Virus record (IMG/VR): IMGVR_UViG_3300022744_000071
Span: 1-35,910 of that record
DNA length: 35,910 nucleotides
Source: a virus
Reading direction: 5' to 3' (one strand)
A program made the position numbers and the translations under genes. The first letter of the stretch is position 1. Each line of letters begins with the position of its first letter. Below are positions 5,765 through 14,621 of the stretch, piece after piece. Below the pieces are notes generated by a model. The model did no database searches. It was not told where the DNA came from and was given only the letters and a program-made list of their open reading frames with translations.

Positions 5765-8565
5765 TCGAATAGCTCCGGCAGATCAAATCGCACCCGCGCA
5801 TACATGGCCGCATGTCCCGCATCATTGGGGTGCAGCGCGTCGAAAAACTTCGTGGCATCCCGCGTCGTACCATCGCCGCCCGTAGTCAGAGCCCGCGCAA
5901 AGTCGATGTAACGATAGCCGCTCGACCTGATGTATGGGTTTTGCACCAGCACGGGATTTGTATCAGCCGCTTCCGGAGGCAACGTGCCAAAGACCGGAAT
6001 GACGCCATAGGTCATGCAAAGCTGATAGGCGTTGTCGATGGCCCGCTGCCAAATCGTCATGTCGGTGTCATTCGTCCCGGCAAGGATGATGGCATAGCGC
6101 ACCGATGGATAAGCGTTCAGGCCCGAGAATATGCGCTTGACGATGGACGCCGCCAGATCGCCACCGCGTGGGCTGGCAATGCCGTTGCCGTTCTCGCAGG
6201 TCAGATAGGCCCAGCTATTTGCAATGACCGTTGCCCCGCTGCCCTCTGTGATGCTGTCACCGAACAGCAGCACCTTCGGGGCTTTGCGCGCTGACCACAT
6301 AGCAAACTCGGTCAGGTCTAGCGAACTCGCTGAAACTGCGATGCCGGGAACGCCATAGGCAAAGCCCGCCGCCGTCACGCTGTCGCCGTCGATGGAAATC
6401 GTCTGCGTTGCACCTGCTACGGTGTCAGTGAACGTGATCGACCAATCCCGATAGGTTTTTGCCAGCGTGGCGGAATAGGTGCGCCCGGTGGTCAGGGTCA
6501 GTGTGCACGCCGTGGTGCTGTAGGCAGAGCCAAGCGTGCCCGTGGCTGGAAACATGTTATAGATGACGATGTTGCCGCTCGTCATGTCCAAGCTGACAAT
6601 GGACCCCTGCGACTGATCGGAGGGCTTGCGGTAGAAATAGACCAGCGTTCCGGAGGCGGTAAACGCAAACTTCCAGCGGCATGTCAGGTCGGTCAGGTGC
6701 GGATGGCCCGCCGACCATTCCAGCCCGTTTGCAAGGCCCACTGTGCCGCTGGACATTTTGCCCGCGCCCTTGGTCCACGTATCGCCCAGCATGGTCACAG
6801 GGCCATTCGCCGCGCTGAACTTTTCGCGCACGATGTACTGCGGCGCGGCCATGTGGACCGGATCAACCGTCTCCGAGAAGTCAAAGCGCACCTGAATTGC
6901 GCCCGAAAGGAATCCCACGGTTGACAGGCTCTCTGCCCCAGATGGCCAATTATAGGATGGGAAAATCCCATCGGTCGCATCGCCGTAGAACGTCCGATAG
7001 CGCGACAACGTGTTGAACACGTTGAGGTGCAGCGAGTTTGCAGTTCCAGCCTTGATGGCGATCATGCCGCCTTTCGGAACAACCATGCCAGCGGGGAAAT
7101 CCGTCCCGGCAACCAGAGTCGAAACGCCCGCCGCGAATTTGATCTGCACACTGCGCGTCGTGCGGAAGCCGCCTAGGTACGGCTCCATAATCAGCAGCTT
7201 GGCCACGCCAACGGCCTGAGAAGACAATGTGACGCCCGTCAGGACCGCGCCGGATTTGAACGTCCAGTCCCATCCGTAGGTATAGCCCGTCGCCACATAT
7301 TGCAGCGATGCCGGGGCTGCGGGCGACAACTCACCGACCGAGAACGTCCGCGCCAGCGAACTATCAACAGCCCTGATTTTGGTGATGTCCGCCGATGAAG
7401 AAGCCGCGATGGTTGCGCTAAACTGCAACTCGGTCGCACCCACTGCGCCCATATTGTCGAACGTGGCCGCGTCGGATTTATCGCCAGCAAAGAAGGTGTA
7501 ACCCGTCACCCCAGCAACAGCCGCATAGTGAATGTTTGTCGGCACATAGAGACCGATCACATCACCCTCTTGCACAAGGTATTCCGCCAGCGTGTTAGTC
7601 GCGACCGAGAACGTATTCAGACCCGCCGCGAGGGTCAGCGAAAACTCATAGGCCAGCGTGTAAGCCGTGCCGCCAACTGCGGAGGGGCGGTACACTTTGA
7701 TCTTGGCGGTCTGCGCCGAGGCATAGACCGAGATGGCCGAAATAGACCCCGCAACACAGGGACGGCCCGTGAAGAAATAGGTGCCTGCGCTACCAGCCGT
7801 GCCGACTGCGGGGGTAGTGGCCTTGCCGACAACCCGCGTTCCGGCTGTCCCGGTGAAAGCATTTTCCAGAGCTGCTACACGGGTGCGGTTGGCAATGACT
7901 GCCGTTGTTGCCGGGAAGCGGGCGACCTCTGTCGCAGTCGGGCCAGCGTCCACCCGGTAAAGTATCGCCGCGTCATTGGTTGTACCCGGAACGCTGAAAT
8001 ACTCGCCCACGTTGGCATTCGCGGCCATGACAGCGGTTGCCGATGCCCCAGTGAGCCCCGTAGACGCCGCAAACGAAAGCGTTGGCGTTCCTGCCGAATA
8101 ATAGCCAGAGGCCGTGATGGTGATCGACACAACCGCCCCGCCAGCGACGACAAAAACGCCAGCGGGTGCTACAACCTGTGTCCCGCCTGAGAATGCGAGC
8201 GCAAATGTGCCGTTGGTGCCACCAGTGCCGCCGACAATGGACGTGACGCCAGCAATGCCGTTGCCGATGCCTGCGGCTGTGGTCGGCCACGACATGATCG
8301 AGCCAGTAATAGCAGCATCACGGGCAGCCTCTGCGGCAGTCTGCGCGGTGGCGGAAGCCACGGCGCTCGTGGCGGATGCCGTGGCGCTGGCGGCAGCGGC
8401 AGTGGCCGACGTTGCCGAGGCGGCGGCCGACGCTGATGAGCTTGCGATGAAGCCCGCTGCGAAAACATCTGTCCGCACTTGTTTCGTGATGCCGCCTTGG
8501 GCAATCGGAATCGTGTCATCGGCATTGACAGTCGTGGCGGTCGGCAGGTCGGTAATTGTGGTCAT
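5761..8565 (-). CDS. Tail fibre/spike with C-terminal SGNH (GDSL) hydrolase domain, 934 aa
   Basis: The N-terminus (residues 1-40) is followed by an Ala/Ser/Thr-rich repetitive helix (about 40-90) typical of fibre shafts. A large beta-rich middle follows. The last 170 residues form an SGNH hydrolase: block I LLFGDSITEG with the nucleophile near S771, block III GTND near 830-833, and block V DALHP with Asp and His near 909 and 912. Such domains on tail proteins deacetylate or de-esterify host polysaccharide. It lies directly downstream of the head-binding fibre gene. GAGG precedes the ATG by 6 bases. Confidence 0.85.
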   Translation of the reverse strand: MTTITDLPTATTVNADDTIPIAQGGITKQVRTDVFAAGFIASSSASAAASATSATAAAASATASATSAVASATAQTAAEAARDAAITGSIMSWPTTAAGIGNGIAGVTSIVGGTGGTNGTFALAFSGGTQVVAPAGVFVVAGGAVVSITITASGYYSAGTPTLSFAASTGLTGASATAVMAANANVGEYFSVPGTTNDAAILYRVDAGPTATEVARFPATTAVIANRTRVAALENAFTGTAGTRVVGKATTPAVGTAGSAGTYFFTGRPCVAGSISAISVYASAQTAKIKVYRPSAVGGTAYTLAYEFSLTLAAGLNTFSVATNTLAEYLVQEGDVIGLYVPTNIHYAAVAGVTGYTFFAGDKSDAATFDNMGAVGATELQFSATIAASSSADITKIRAVDSSLARTFSVGELSPAAPASLQYVATGYTYGWDWTFKSGAVLTGVTLSSQAVGVAKLLIMEPYLGGFRTTRSVQIKFAAGVSTLVAGTDFPAGMVVPKGGMIAIKAGTANSLHLNVFNTLSRYRTFYGDATDGIFPSYNWPSGAESLSTVGFLSGAIQVRFDFSETVDPVHMAAPQYIVREKFSAANGPVTMLGDTWTKGAGKMSSGTVGLANGLEWSAGHPHLTDLTCRWKFAFTASGTLVYFYRKPSDQSQGSIVSLDMTSGNIVIYNMFPATGTLGSAYSTTACTLTLTTGRTYSATLAKTYRDWSITFTDTVAGATQTISIDGDSVTAAGFAYGVPGIAVSASSLDLTEFAMWSARKAPKVLLFGDSITEGSGATVIANSWAYLTCENGNGIASPRGGDLAASIVKRIFSGLNAYPSVRYAIILAGTNDTDMTIWQRAIDNAYQLCMTYGVIPVFGTLPPEAADTNPVLVQNPYIRSSGYRYIDFARALTTGGDGTTRDATKFFDALHPNDAGHAAMYARVRFDLPELFD

Positions 8566-8572
8566 GCTAACC

Positions 8573-9463
8573 TCACGGAGCAGGTTGGAAAAATGCGCGG
8601 ATGACGAGGTTGATATTCGAGGCCGCCGAGGCGGTTTGAACGGCGCTGACGGTGGTCACGTCGCCCGAGTTCATGGGCAGATAAGCAAGGCCTATGGACG
8701 TCATGCCAAGCCAGTTGGTTTGTTGCGTCACGATCCCCGCCAGCGTGGCCGACATCGTCAGGCCGTTGATCCGGTTTGCCGTATCGCAAAGCCCGTGCGC
8801 GTTGATGACGAGGAAGCCCTTGGTCGGCGCGGTGAAGCTGGCAGTTGTCGCGGTGACGGTGGTTGCCGCTGTGGCGGTCTGTTGGGCCGATATGGGCGCG
8901 ATGCCCTTGACTTGGCCCCTATTGACCGCCGACGTGTCAGACGCAGCAGCGGGCACAGTTGCTTGGCCCGTAACAGTCAGCGTCCCCGACACAGAGCCAT
9001 TGCCGCCAACTACCGCGTTGCCCGTGGTCGTCAGGCTGGTGAACGCGGCTTGCGCGGGGGTCGTCAGGCCGAGGTTCGTTCCGTCGATGCCGCCCGTGAT
9101 GGTCAGGCTGGTGAATTTACCAGTCCCCGGCGTGGTCGCGCCGATGTTCGTTCCGTCAATCGTACCGCCGGTGATCGTGACGGCGGTTCCGTCGAAGTTG
9201 TCCGCGAAACTGTCGCCGGTTAAGATGACCGAGCCGACCGAATTGGCGACGACCATCGAATAAGCACCGGTGCCCCACATCGCCGCCGAGCCTGACGCGT
9301 CCAGGGTGACGGGGTTTGTGTTGGAAATCGTCAGCGCACGGTCTTTGTACGTCGCTTTCGGTGACGTTGTGCCTTGCGCATAGGTGTAGACAAGCCCACC
9401 TGTTAGGGGCCGTCCTAGGCTGTCCAAAAACTGCGTTTTGGCAGGCGGAATGATGGCGCTCAT
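8573..9463 (-). CDS. Tail fibre with podovirus head-binding N-terminus, 296 aa
   Basis: Residues about 8-70 carry the pattern of podoviral fibre or tailspike attachment domains (QFLDSLGRPLTGGLVYTYAQ, then a TTSPKATYKD stretch and NPVTLDASGSAAMWG). Residues about 95-150 are imperfect repeats of the type TIDGTNIGATTPGTGKFTSL, a trimeric beta-fibre feature. The C-terminal part ends IRAFFQPAP. The N-terminal domain probably fixes the fibre to the tail hub made by the gp4/gp10-like proteins. AAGG lies 8 bases before the ATG. Confidence 0.8.
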   Translation of the reverse strand: MSAIIPPAKTQFLDSLGRPLTGGLVYTYAQGTTSPKATYKDRALTISNTNPVTLDASGSAAMWGTGAYSMVVANSVGSVILTGDSFADNFDGTAVTITGGTIDGTNIGATTPGTGKFTSLTITGGIDGTNLGLTTPAQAAFTSLTTTGNAVVGGNGSVSGTLTVTGQATVPAAASDTSAVNRGQVKGIAPISAQQTATAATTVTATTASFTAPTKGFLVINAHGLCDTANRINGLTMSATLAGIVTQQTNWLGMTSIGLAYLPMNSGDVTTVSAVQTASAASNINLVIRAFFQPAP

Positions 9464-9486
9464 TTAGCAGCCTTTCGGAGGGTGTG

Positions 9487-9681
9487 ATGTGGAATAGATT
9501 GGACAAGGTGACGCGGTTTGCGCTGGTGATCGGGCTTGCCCTGTGGCCGATTTTCTCAGCCCTGTTCGGGGTCCACAGCCCCGCTTGGGGAAGTGGGTTC
9601 TATGTGGACGTGATCGTTGTGGGTTTCTTCTGGGCTTTGGCCGAGGGGCTGAAGGCGGTATTTATTCCGCGCCGTTTTTAG
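9487..9681 (+). CDS. Lone plus-strand small membrane protein, 64 aa
   Basis: The gene runs opposite to the whole late operon and fills the gap between the tail fibre and the ejection lysozyme genes. GGAGG at 9477-9481 is 5 bases before the ATG, and codon use (CTG, GTG, GGG, TTC) matches expressed genes here. The protein has two hydrophobic spans (about residues 11-30 and 39-58) and ends FIPRRF. Its last 20 bases overlap the end of the convergent gene. It could be an independently expressed accessory gene (moron) or a holin-like protein. No promoter was identified. Confidence 0.6.
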   Translation: MWNRLDKVTRFALVIGLALWPIFSALFGVHSPAWGSGFYVDVIVVGFFWALAEGLKAVFIPRRF

Positions 9682-12010
9682 GCGGTTCCAGCAGGTAATT
9701 CCGCAGCTTCGCGGTCTTGTTGGACTTCACCGCGCCCTTGATAAAGGGCATGGCAAGCTCGGACATGCCCGCCGTCATGTGCGCTGCACCTGTCCTAAGC
9801 CCCGTCTCAACCGCACTCTTGGCGATTGACGCAAGGTTCTGCGCGGTGTTGGAGCCGCCCGGCATACCGCCCATCAGGCGGGTTGACCGTTGCAGGTCTT
9901 TGTCGATGTTCCACAGCGCCGTAAGCTGCTCGGGACTAAGTTTCGTTGCCGGAAGAATACCGCCCGCTTTGCGCTGTTCGTAGATGCTGCGCATGAAGTT
10001 GCGGAATTTCGCTGCCGACAAGACACCTTGGTTCATCAGGCTTGGTAGTTTGCTTTGCAGATACTCCATCGCGTCAATCGGGGCCTTCTGCGCCGCGTAT
10101 TGCTTCATCAACTCGCCAAATCCCGGCGTTGCGGCCTCAATCTGCGCATCCAGCGATGCCTTGACTTCCATCAAAGCATCGACAGCCTTGGCCGACATGG
10201 GGGCTTCCCGCAGGGCCTCCGGTGACGTGATGTCATTGATGTGCTGGCGCACGCCGTAAAGCATTTCCGGGTCGGTTTCGAGTTCACCCGTCTTGCGGTT
10301 TTTCAGGCTGGCCGAGACGCTTTCCATCGCCTTCTCAACCGCTGCCCGCTTGCCGTCCGGCCCATCAAGAATGCCGTTGATCGTGGCGACGACAGGCTCG
10401 GCGTCGGCGGGCTTTTTATCGGCAAAGACCGTCTTCAAGCCCTTGTCAAATTCGTCACTGAGCATGGCCGTCTTGGCCTGCACCGTCTCGGGGCTTCCCG
10501 CCATGTCGCCGAAGTAATTCAGCCGCGCCTCATTCTGGCCCGCCTGATGTTGGGTGACTTGGTGCGCGTATTCCGGGTCTGACGACATCGCCGCACGGTG
10601 CTGGATCGCGTCCGCCGTGTTGGTGGAATACTCGCCTTTGAGCGGCACAGAGCCGGGGACATAAACCTCCCCGCTCGGGTCCATCGTTTTGCCGCCTTCG
10701 GACAGCCGCTTGAGGTTGTCGCCAGCCTCCGCCGCCGCGAGTTCTGCGGGGGACATGGTGGCGAGTTCCTGCGGTGTCGCCGCCGCGCTCAGGTTCTGCG
10801 GCATACCCGCTGGCACCGGCGCGGGAAGCGCAGGGCGCGTCATGGCAGGCTCAACGCGCAGGGGTTCGGCCCGTGGCGGTATGGCAGGCTGGTCAGCCGC
10901 AACCGTCGCTCTAGGGACCGTCTCACGGGCTGCGGCGCGCAGGGGTTCGGCCCGTGGCGGTATGGCAGGCTGGTCAGCCGCAACCGTCGCTCTAGGGACC
11001 GTCTCACGGGCTGCGGCAAGCATGTTCAATTCCGGGATGGGCGGGGCTGTGACCATAGCCGCCATGTCCGCACCCAGCCGCCCGCTCGGGTCGATCAAAT
11101 TCCCGGCCTCGTAAAGCCCGCCTTCCACGCCGCCCGTCAGAGCGTTCAAGCCCCGGCCAGCCAAAGACAGCACCGGGCCGATGGTATGGTTGGCCACGGT
11201 ATCCAGCGCCTTGGAATATCCCGGCGCATCCGGCGAGGATTGCCAGTAGTTCGTGTCCAAGAGCGGGCCGCTGCCGAATCCCTCGGTCACGCCCGTCATG
11301 GCCCCATCGCCAATTTTGCCCGCGGCTTCACCAATGGCGAATGCCAATTTGTCTACCGGATCAACCTTCTTCGGCTTTGCCGTCGGGGCTTGGGATGCCA
11401 ACCAATCCAGATTGGCGTCGGGTGCGGCTTTGGTGTCCGGCGCGGCCTTCTCGGTCGGGGCCATCGTCTGCAACCAATCCAGATTGGCGTCAGGCGAGGT
11501 CGGGTCTGTCGGGGGCTTCTCGGCTTTGGGCGGTTCGGCGTAGAGTTGCGGCGCATCCGGCGCGGTCATGGCGGCATAAATGCGCTGCGCATTGGCCACC
11601 CGTGCGCCGTTGTTGGCCTCCGCCGCCCCGGGGCGTTCATAGGCTTGGGAGGCAATGACAGCGGCCTCGCCGGGGTCTTTGGCGTTCCAAAGCTTTGTCC
11701 AAGCGCCGCCTTCGCCCTTGTTGGCCTCGATCATGGTGTAATCGAGTTGGGTCGTCAGGTCGCCGGGGTCTTTGCCCTGCGATTTCGCATAGGCCAAGTA
11801 TCCCGCTTTCCGGTCGCCCAAGAACTGCGCAACGCCATAGGCCCCGCTGGACGGGTTCACAGCGCCGGGGTCGATGTCCCCCGTCTTGCGGTTGGTGCTC
11901 TCTTGCATGAGGCTTCCAACCATGCCTGCCGCGACCTGCGGCGGCACACCGGCCTTGACGTAATATTGGAACGCGTAAGCCGCGTTCGTCGGAACGTCAC
12001 TGCTGGCCAT
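9662..12010 (-). CDS. Internal virion/ejection protein with N-terminal tail-lysozyme domain (gp16-like position), 782 aa
   Basis: Residues about 8-150 match the phage tail lysozyme fold: AAYAFQYYVKAGVPPQVAAG, GSLMQES with the likely catalytic Glu, then GAYGVAQFLGDRKAGYLAYA. The middle (150-400) is Pro/Ala-rich low-complexity linker, and the C-terminal 350 residues are helical. In P22 the third ejection protein (gp16) enters the cell with DNA; here a peptidoglycan hydrolase could open the wall. An exact 81-bp tandem duplication lies in the linker. The start overlaps the previous gene by 14 bases. Confidence 0.75.
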   Translation of the reverse strand: MASSDVPTNAAYAFQYYVKAGVPPQVAAGMVGSLMQESTNRKTGDIDPGAVNPSSGAYGVAQFLGDRKAGYLAYAKSQGKDPGDLTTQLDYTMIEANKGEGGAWTKLWNAKDPGEAAVIASQAYERPGAAEANNGARVANAQRIYAAMTAPDAPQLYAEPPKAEKPPTDPTSPDANLDWLQTMAPTEKAAPDTKAAPDANLDWLASQAPTAKPKKVDPVDKLAFAIGEAAGKIGDGAMTGVTEGFGSGPLLDTNYWQSSPDAPGYSKALDTVANHTIGPVLSLAGRGLNALTGGVEGGLYEAGNLIDPSGRLGADMAAMVTAPPIPELNMLAAARETVPRATVAADQPAIPPRAEPLRAAARETVPRATVAADQPAIPPRAEPLRVEPAMTRPALPAPVPAGMPQNLSAAATPQELATMSPAELAAAEAGDNLKRLSEGGKTMDPSGEVYVPGSVPLKGEYSTNTADAIQHRAAMSSDPEYAHQVTQHQAGQNEARLNYFGDMAGSPETVQAKTAMLSDEFDKGLKTVFADKKPADAEPVVATINGILDGPDGKRAAVEKAMESVSASLKNRKTGELETDPEMLYGVRQHINDITSPEALREAPMSAKAVDALMEVKASLDAQIEAATPGFGELMKQYAAQKAPIDAMEYLQSKLPSLMNQGVLSAAKFRNFMRSIYEQRKAGGILPATKLSPEQLTALWNIDKDLQRSTRLMGGMPGGSNTAQNLASIAKSAVETGLRTGAAHMTAGMSELAMPFIKGAVKSNKTAKLRNYLLEPPKNGAE
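10855..11016 (-). repeat. Perfect 81-bp tandem duplication
   Basis: Bases 10855-10935 are repeated without change at 10936-11016. The unit codes 27 residues of the Pro/Ala-rich linker (containing ARETVPRATVAADQPAIPPR) and keeps the frame. Perfect identity points to a recent event or an assembly effect. Confidence 0.95.
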
Positions 12011-13478
12011 TCATCTGCCCCTTGAGGATGCCGATTTGCGCGCTGACCTTGGCCCGTTCGCTTGCGGGCAGGCTCTTGATGTAATCCAACATGCGGTTGA
12101 AGCCCTTGACGTCGCCCGTCTCGCGCATGGCCAGCATGGCGTAGAGCATCGGGCCGGGGTGCGTGTCGGCATACTGCGACTTGAACGCGGCATAGTTGTT
12201 CGTCGGATCGCCGCCCGCCTGCTGCCAAGCCAGCGCATCCTTAGCGAATTGCGCGTCAAACTGCGCTTTGCCGAGAACCATTGCCGTTGTGGAGCGGATG
12301 GCATCCTCGGTCATGTCGCCGTTGGGGGTCATGCCCATTGCAGCGGCGCGGGCTGCGTCCGAGGCCCCCGAGCCTGGTAGATAGGACGCCGCCTGTTGCG
12401 ACAGCTTGTGCATGATGTCCGAGCCGGTCGCGCCGTAGTCGATCGGTACGCCAACCGCCGCCGCCAGCTTCTCCGCCCAGACCTTCGTATCCTGAGCGCC
12501 GCCCGTGTAAGCATCGTCAATCGTCCCGGCCAGCTCGTGCAGGTTGTCAATGCGCGTCTGCATCTGCGGGCCAGTTCCTGCGTTGACGTCGGCTTGGAAG
12601 TTGGTCGCGTTGTCGGCCTGATAGACGGGCCGCTGCGGGTCTTGAACCATCGGGGTTCCGCCCGTCCCCGGAGCGGGCGTGTTGACTTGCGTCGGCTGCG
12701 CTCCGGTTAGCGGGTTCGCGGCGACAACGGGCTTTTTCCCGGTCAGCATGTTCGGCTTGCCAAGAGCCGCCATCGTCTGCGCGGCCACATCCTGCCCCGT
12801 GGGCGGCAGTGGCGTTGCGGCAATGGGGTCAGGCGCAGGAACGCCTTGCACGGGCTGTTGGGGCGGCTGCGCTGCTGGCTGTGCGCCTGCCTCCGTTACT
12901 TGCGGGGCGGCGTTGACGCCAAGGGCGGCAAGCTGCTGCGCCTTGGTGCCCATGACGATCTGCCCGGTCTTGGGGTCTTGCCACGACACGATGGCGGTGG
13001 CGTCCGTGACCGACTGCCCCTCGTTGATTTGCGTCGGGGTCTGGTTTCCGCCCGCCGCATAAGGGTTGTCCTGCCGATAGACAGCGCCCGCGCCTGTGTC
13101 AAAGCTTTGCATATGCGGCGTGATGGCCGCGAGGTTGTTTCCCACCCCGGCCAAGTTCGACCGCAGCCAAGCGCCCGCCGCCTTGGGGTCATTCGGCACG
13201 CTGGTCAGGGCCGTCGCGCCCTCGGTCGGGCTGATGATCCCGTTTTTGACCATATCCGTGATGCCGTTCTTGACGGCCTGCGGGTCGGCGGTGCCATCTG
13301 CGTTCAGCGAGGCCATCCCGGCGCGAAACATGGCGCTGAGACGGGTATAGTGCTGTTCCAACCCCATCCCGGTATTTTGCAGCAACTGGCCATTCAACGC
13401 CGCAGCCTTGCCCGCCATATCGAGCGGGCTAGCCATTGGCGTAATCGAGAGCGCCGGGTATGCAGGAAAATCGCCCAT
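11997..13478 (-). CDS. Putative DNA ejection protein (gp20-like position), 493 aa
   Basis: The N-terminal half includes helical stretches (GKAAALNGQLLQNTGMGLEQ), the centre is rich in Gln/Pro/Ala (QPAAQPPQQPVQG), and the C-terminal third is helical (WQQAGGDPTNNYAAFKSQYA). Low complexity and high Ala/Gln content are usual for virion proteins stored with the DNA and released through the tail. I assign it by order (between the gp7-like and lysozyme-bearing proteins) rather than by sequence match. Confidence 0.6.
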   Translation of the reverse strand: MGDFPAYPALSITPMASPLDMAGKAAALNGQLLQNTGMGLEQHYTRLSAMFRAGMASLNADGTADPQAVKNGITDMVKNGIISPTEGATALTSVPNDPKAAGAWLRSNLAGVGNNLAAITPHMQSFDTGAGAVYRQDNPYAAGGNQTPTQINEGQSVTDATAIVSWQDPKTGQIVMGTKAQQLAALGVNAAPQVTEAGAQPAAQPPQQPVQGVPAPDPIAATPLPPTGQDVAAQTMAALGKPNMLTGKKPVVAANPLTGAQPTQVNTPAPGTGGTPMVQDPQRPVYQADNATNFQADVNAGTGPQMQTRIDNLHELAGTIDDAYTGGAQDTKVWAEKLAAAVGVPIDYGATGSDIMHKLSQQAASYLPGSGASDAARAAAMGMTPNGDMTEDAIRSTTAMVLGKAQFDAQFAKDALAWQQAGGDPTNNYAAFKSQYADTHPGPMLYAMLAMRETGDVKGFNRMLDYIKSLPASERAKVSAQIGILKGQMNGQQ

Positions 13479-13486
13479 TTATGCCC

Positions 13487-14164
13487 TCAGAATTTGAAGT
13501 TGATGCCAGACCCGGCCAGATTGCCCGCGCCGTTCTGCGCCAGCATTTGATTGACAAGGTTATTTTGGTATAGATTGCCAAATCCGTTGGAGATGGCATT
13601 GCTAGCCCCGACGATGCCAGACGCCGCAGCCGTAGCCCCGTTCATCGTCGTTTGCCCCGCCGCGTTGGCTTGGCCCGTGATCAAGTTGCCCTGCCCTGCC
13701 GCCGCGTTCTGGCCAGCGCCAACCATGCCAGTCAGCAAATTGCCGATTTGTTGCTGGTTCTGCTGATAGATGCCCGCATTGGTCGCGTAGGTGTTGTTCG
13801 CAAGCCAAGTTGCGTAAGACGCCGCCCCTTTGAGCGCCGCCCCCGATATCCCCAAACCCTTCGCCGCAGCCGCGTTAGCCGTCGATTTCAGGCCCTGATC
13901 CAGCGTGAATTGATACCCCGGCGTGGCTTGCAACTGTTCCATCGTGGGGGCGTAGGGCGTCGTCAGATAGGGCAAGTTGGAATTGAGATAGCCCATCCCG
14001 ACCTTGCCTTCATCCACGAACGGTTGCAGCTTGGTTGCCGCATCTTGCCCCGCCGCAAGCTGGTTCTTCGCCACGCTCTTGGCCGCGCTGGATTGCGTAT
14101 GAGCCGCCGACATGGCCCCCGCCGCGCCGACAACCGATGACCCGATGATTGCACTGATAGCCAT
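13487..14164 (-). CDS. Putative DNA transfer/ejection protein (gp7-like), 225 aa
   Basis: The N-terminus is hydrophobic and small-residue rich (MAISAIIGSSVVGAAGAMSA). The centre holds PGYQFTLDQGLKSTANAAAA and GISGAALKGAASYATWLANN, a pattern I know from podoviral ejection proteins. The C-terminal half is Ala/Gln/Asn-rich. In P22, gp7 is one of three proteins ejected before DNA. The gene begins the three-gene ejection set and lies 4 bases downstream of the acetyltransferase. Confidence 0.7.
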   Translation of the reverse strand: MAISAIIGSSVVGAAGAMSAAHTQSSAAKSVAKNQLAAGQDAATKLQPFVDEGKVGMGYLNSNLPYLTTPYAPTMEQLQATPGYQFTLDQGLKSTANAAAAKGLGISGAALKGAASYATWLANNTYATNAGIYQQNQQQIGNLLTGMVGAGQNAAAGQGNLITGQANAAGQTTMNGATAAASGIVGASNAISNGFGNLYQNNLVNQMLAQNGAGNLAGSGINFKF

Positions 14165-14168
14165 GACG

Positions 14169-14621
14169 TCACCCGATCATTTTGGAATAGACAACTTCGT
14201 GCTTGGTGTAGCCAAGCCGCTCAAAGATCGGCCCGACATCCAACCAAGGCTTTGTTGCGCCGAAGAACTTCTTGACGCCGCGCTCTTTCAGGCTCTTTTC
14301 CATCTCGGTGAAGAGCCGCACCCCGGCCAAGCCCTTGCGATGCTCCGGCGCGATGAAAAAGATGTCCGTGAAAGCAAACAGCGTCGTGACGTAGTGCAAG
14401 TGCGACCGAACGACGGCGCAATAATAGCCGATCATTTCGCCGTCTTTGCGGGCAACCAAGATGTGCAGCACGCCAGACGCCGCCAGCGCGTCATAGGACG
14501 CGTAGTCAATGGCAAGCGGTATCTCCGCCTTATCGGCGGCAACCTCTTCCCAGTGGCGCTGCAAGAGCGGCAGGGCTTCGTCTTTGACGTCGTGCCAGTC
14601 TTCAATCTGATAGGTGATCAT
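14169..14621 (-). CDS. GNAT-family acetyltransferase in the virion gene cluster
   Basis: I chose ATG 14621 (ATGA over the previous stop) rather than one 4 codons upstream. The 150-aa protein shows the GNAT pattern: a strand with ILVARKDGEMIGYYCAVV, then DIFFIAPEHRKGLAGVRLFT, where the EHRKGLAG loop is the acetyl-CoA pyrophosphate-binding motif, and a late strand with FFGAT. Podoviruses of this layout often carry a GNAT gene here; its substrate (virion protein, host protein or toxin) is unknown. Confidence 0.75.
   Translation of the reverse strand: MITYQIEDWHDVKDEALPLLQRHWEEVAADKAEIPLAIDYASYDALAASGVLHILVARKDGEMIGYYCAVVRSHLHYVTTLFAFTDIFFIAPEHRKGLAGVRLFTEMEKSLKERGVKKFFGATKPWLDVGPIFERLGYTKHEVVYSKMIG

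Noticed and set aside
8114-9223. 369-codon plus-strand frame opposite the tail fibre genes
   Set aside because: It is a mirror frame of two tail genes with a recognisable product on the other strand.
10598-12025. 475-codon plus-strand frame opposite the ejection lysozyme gene
   Set aside because: It is antisense to a well-supported coding gene, Arg/Gly-rich as expected of a shadow frame in GC-rich DNA, and has no ribosome-binding site.
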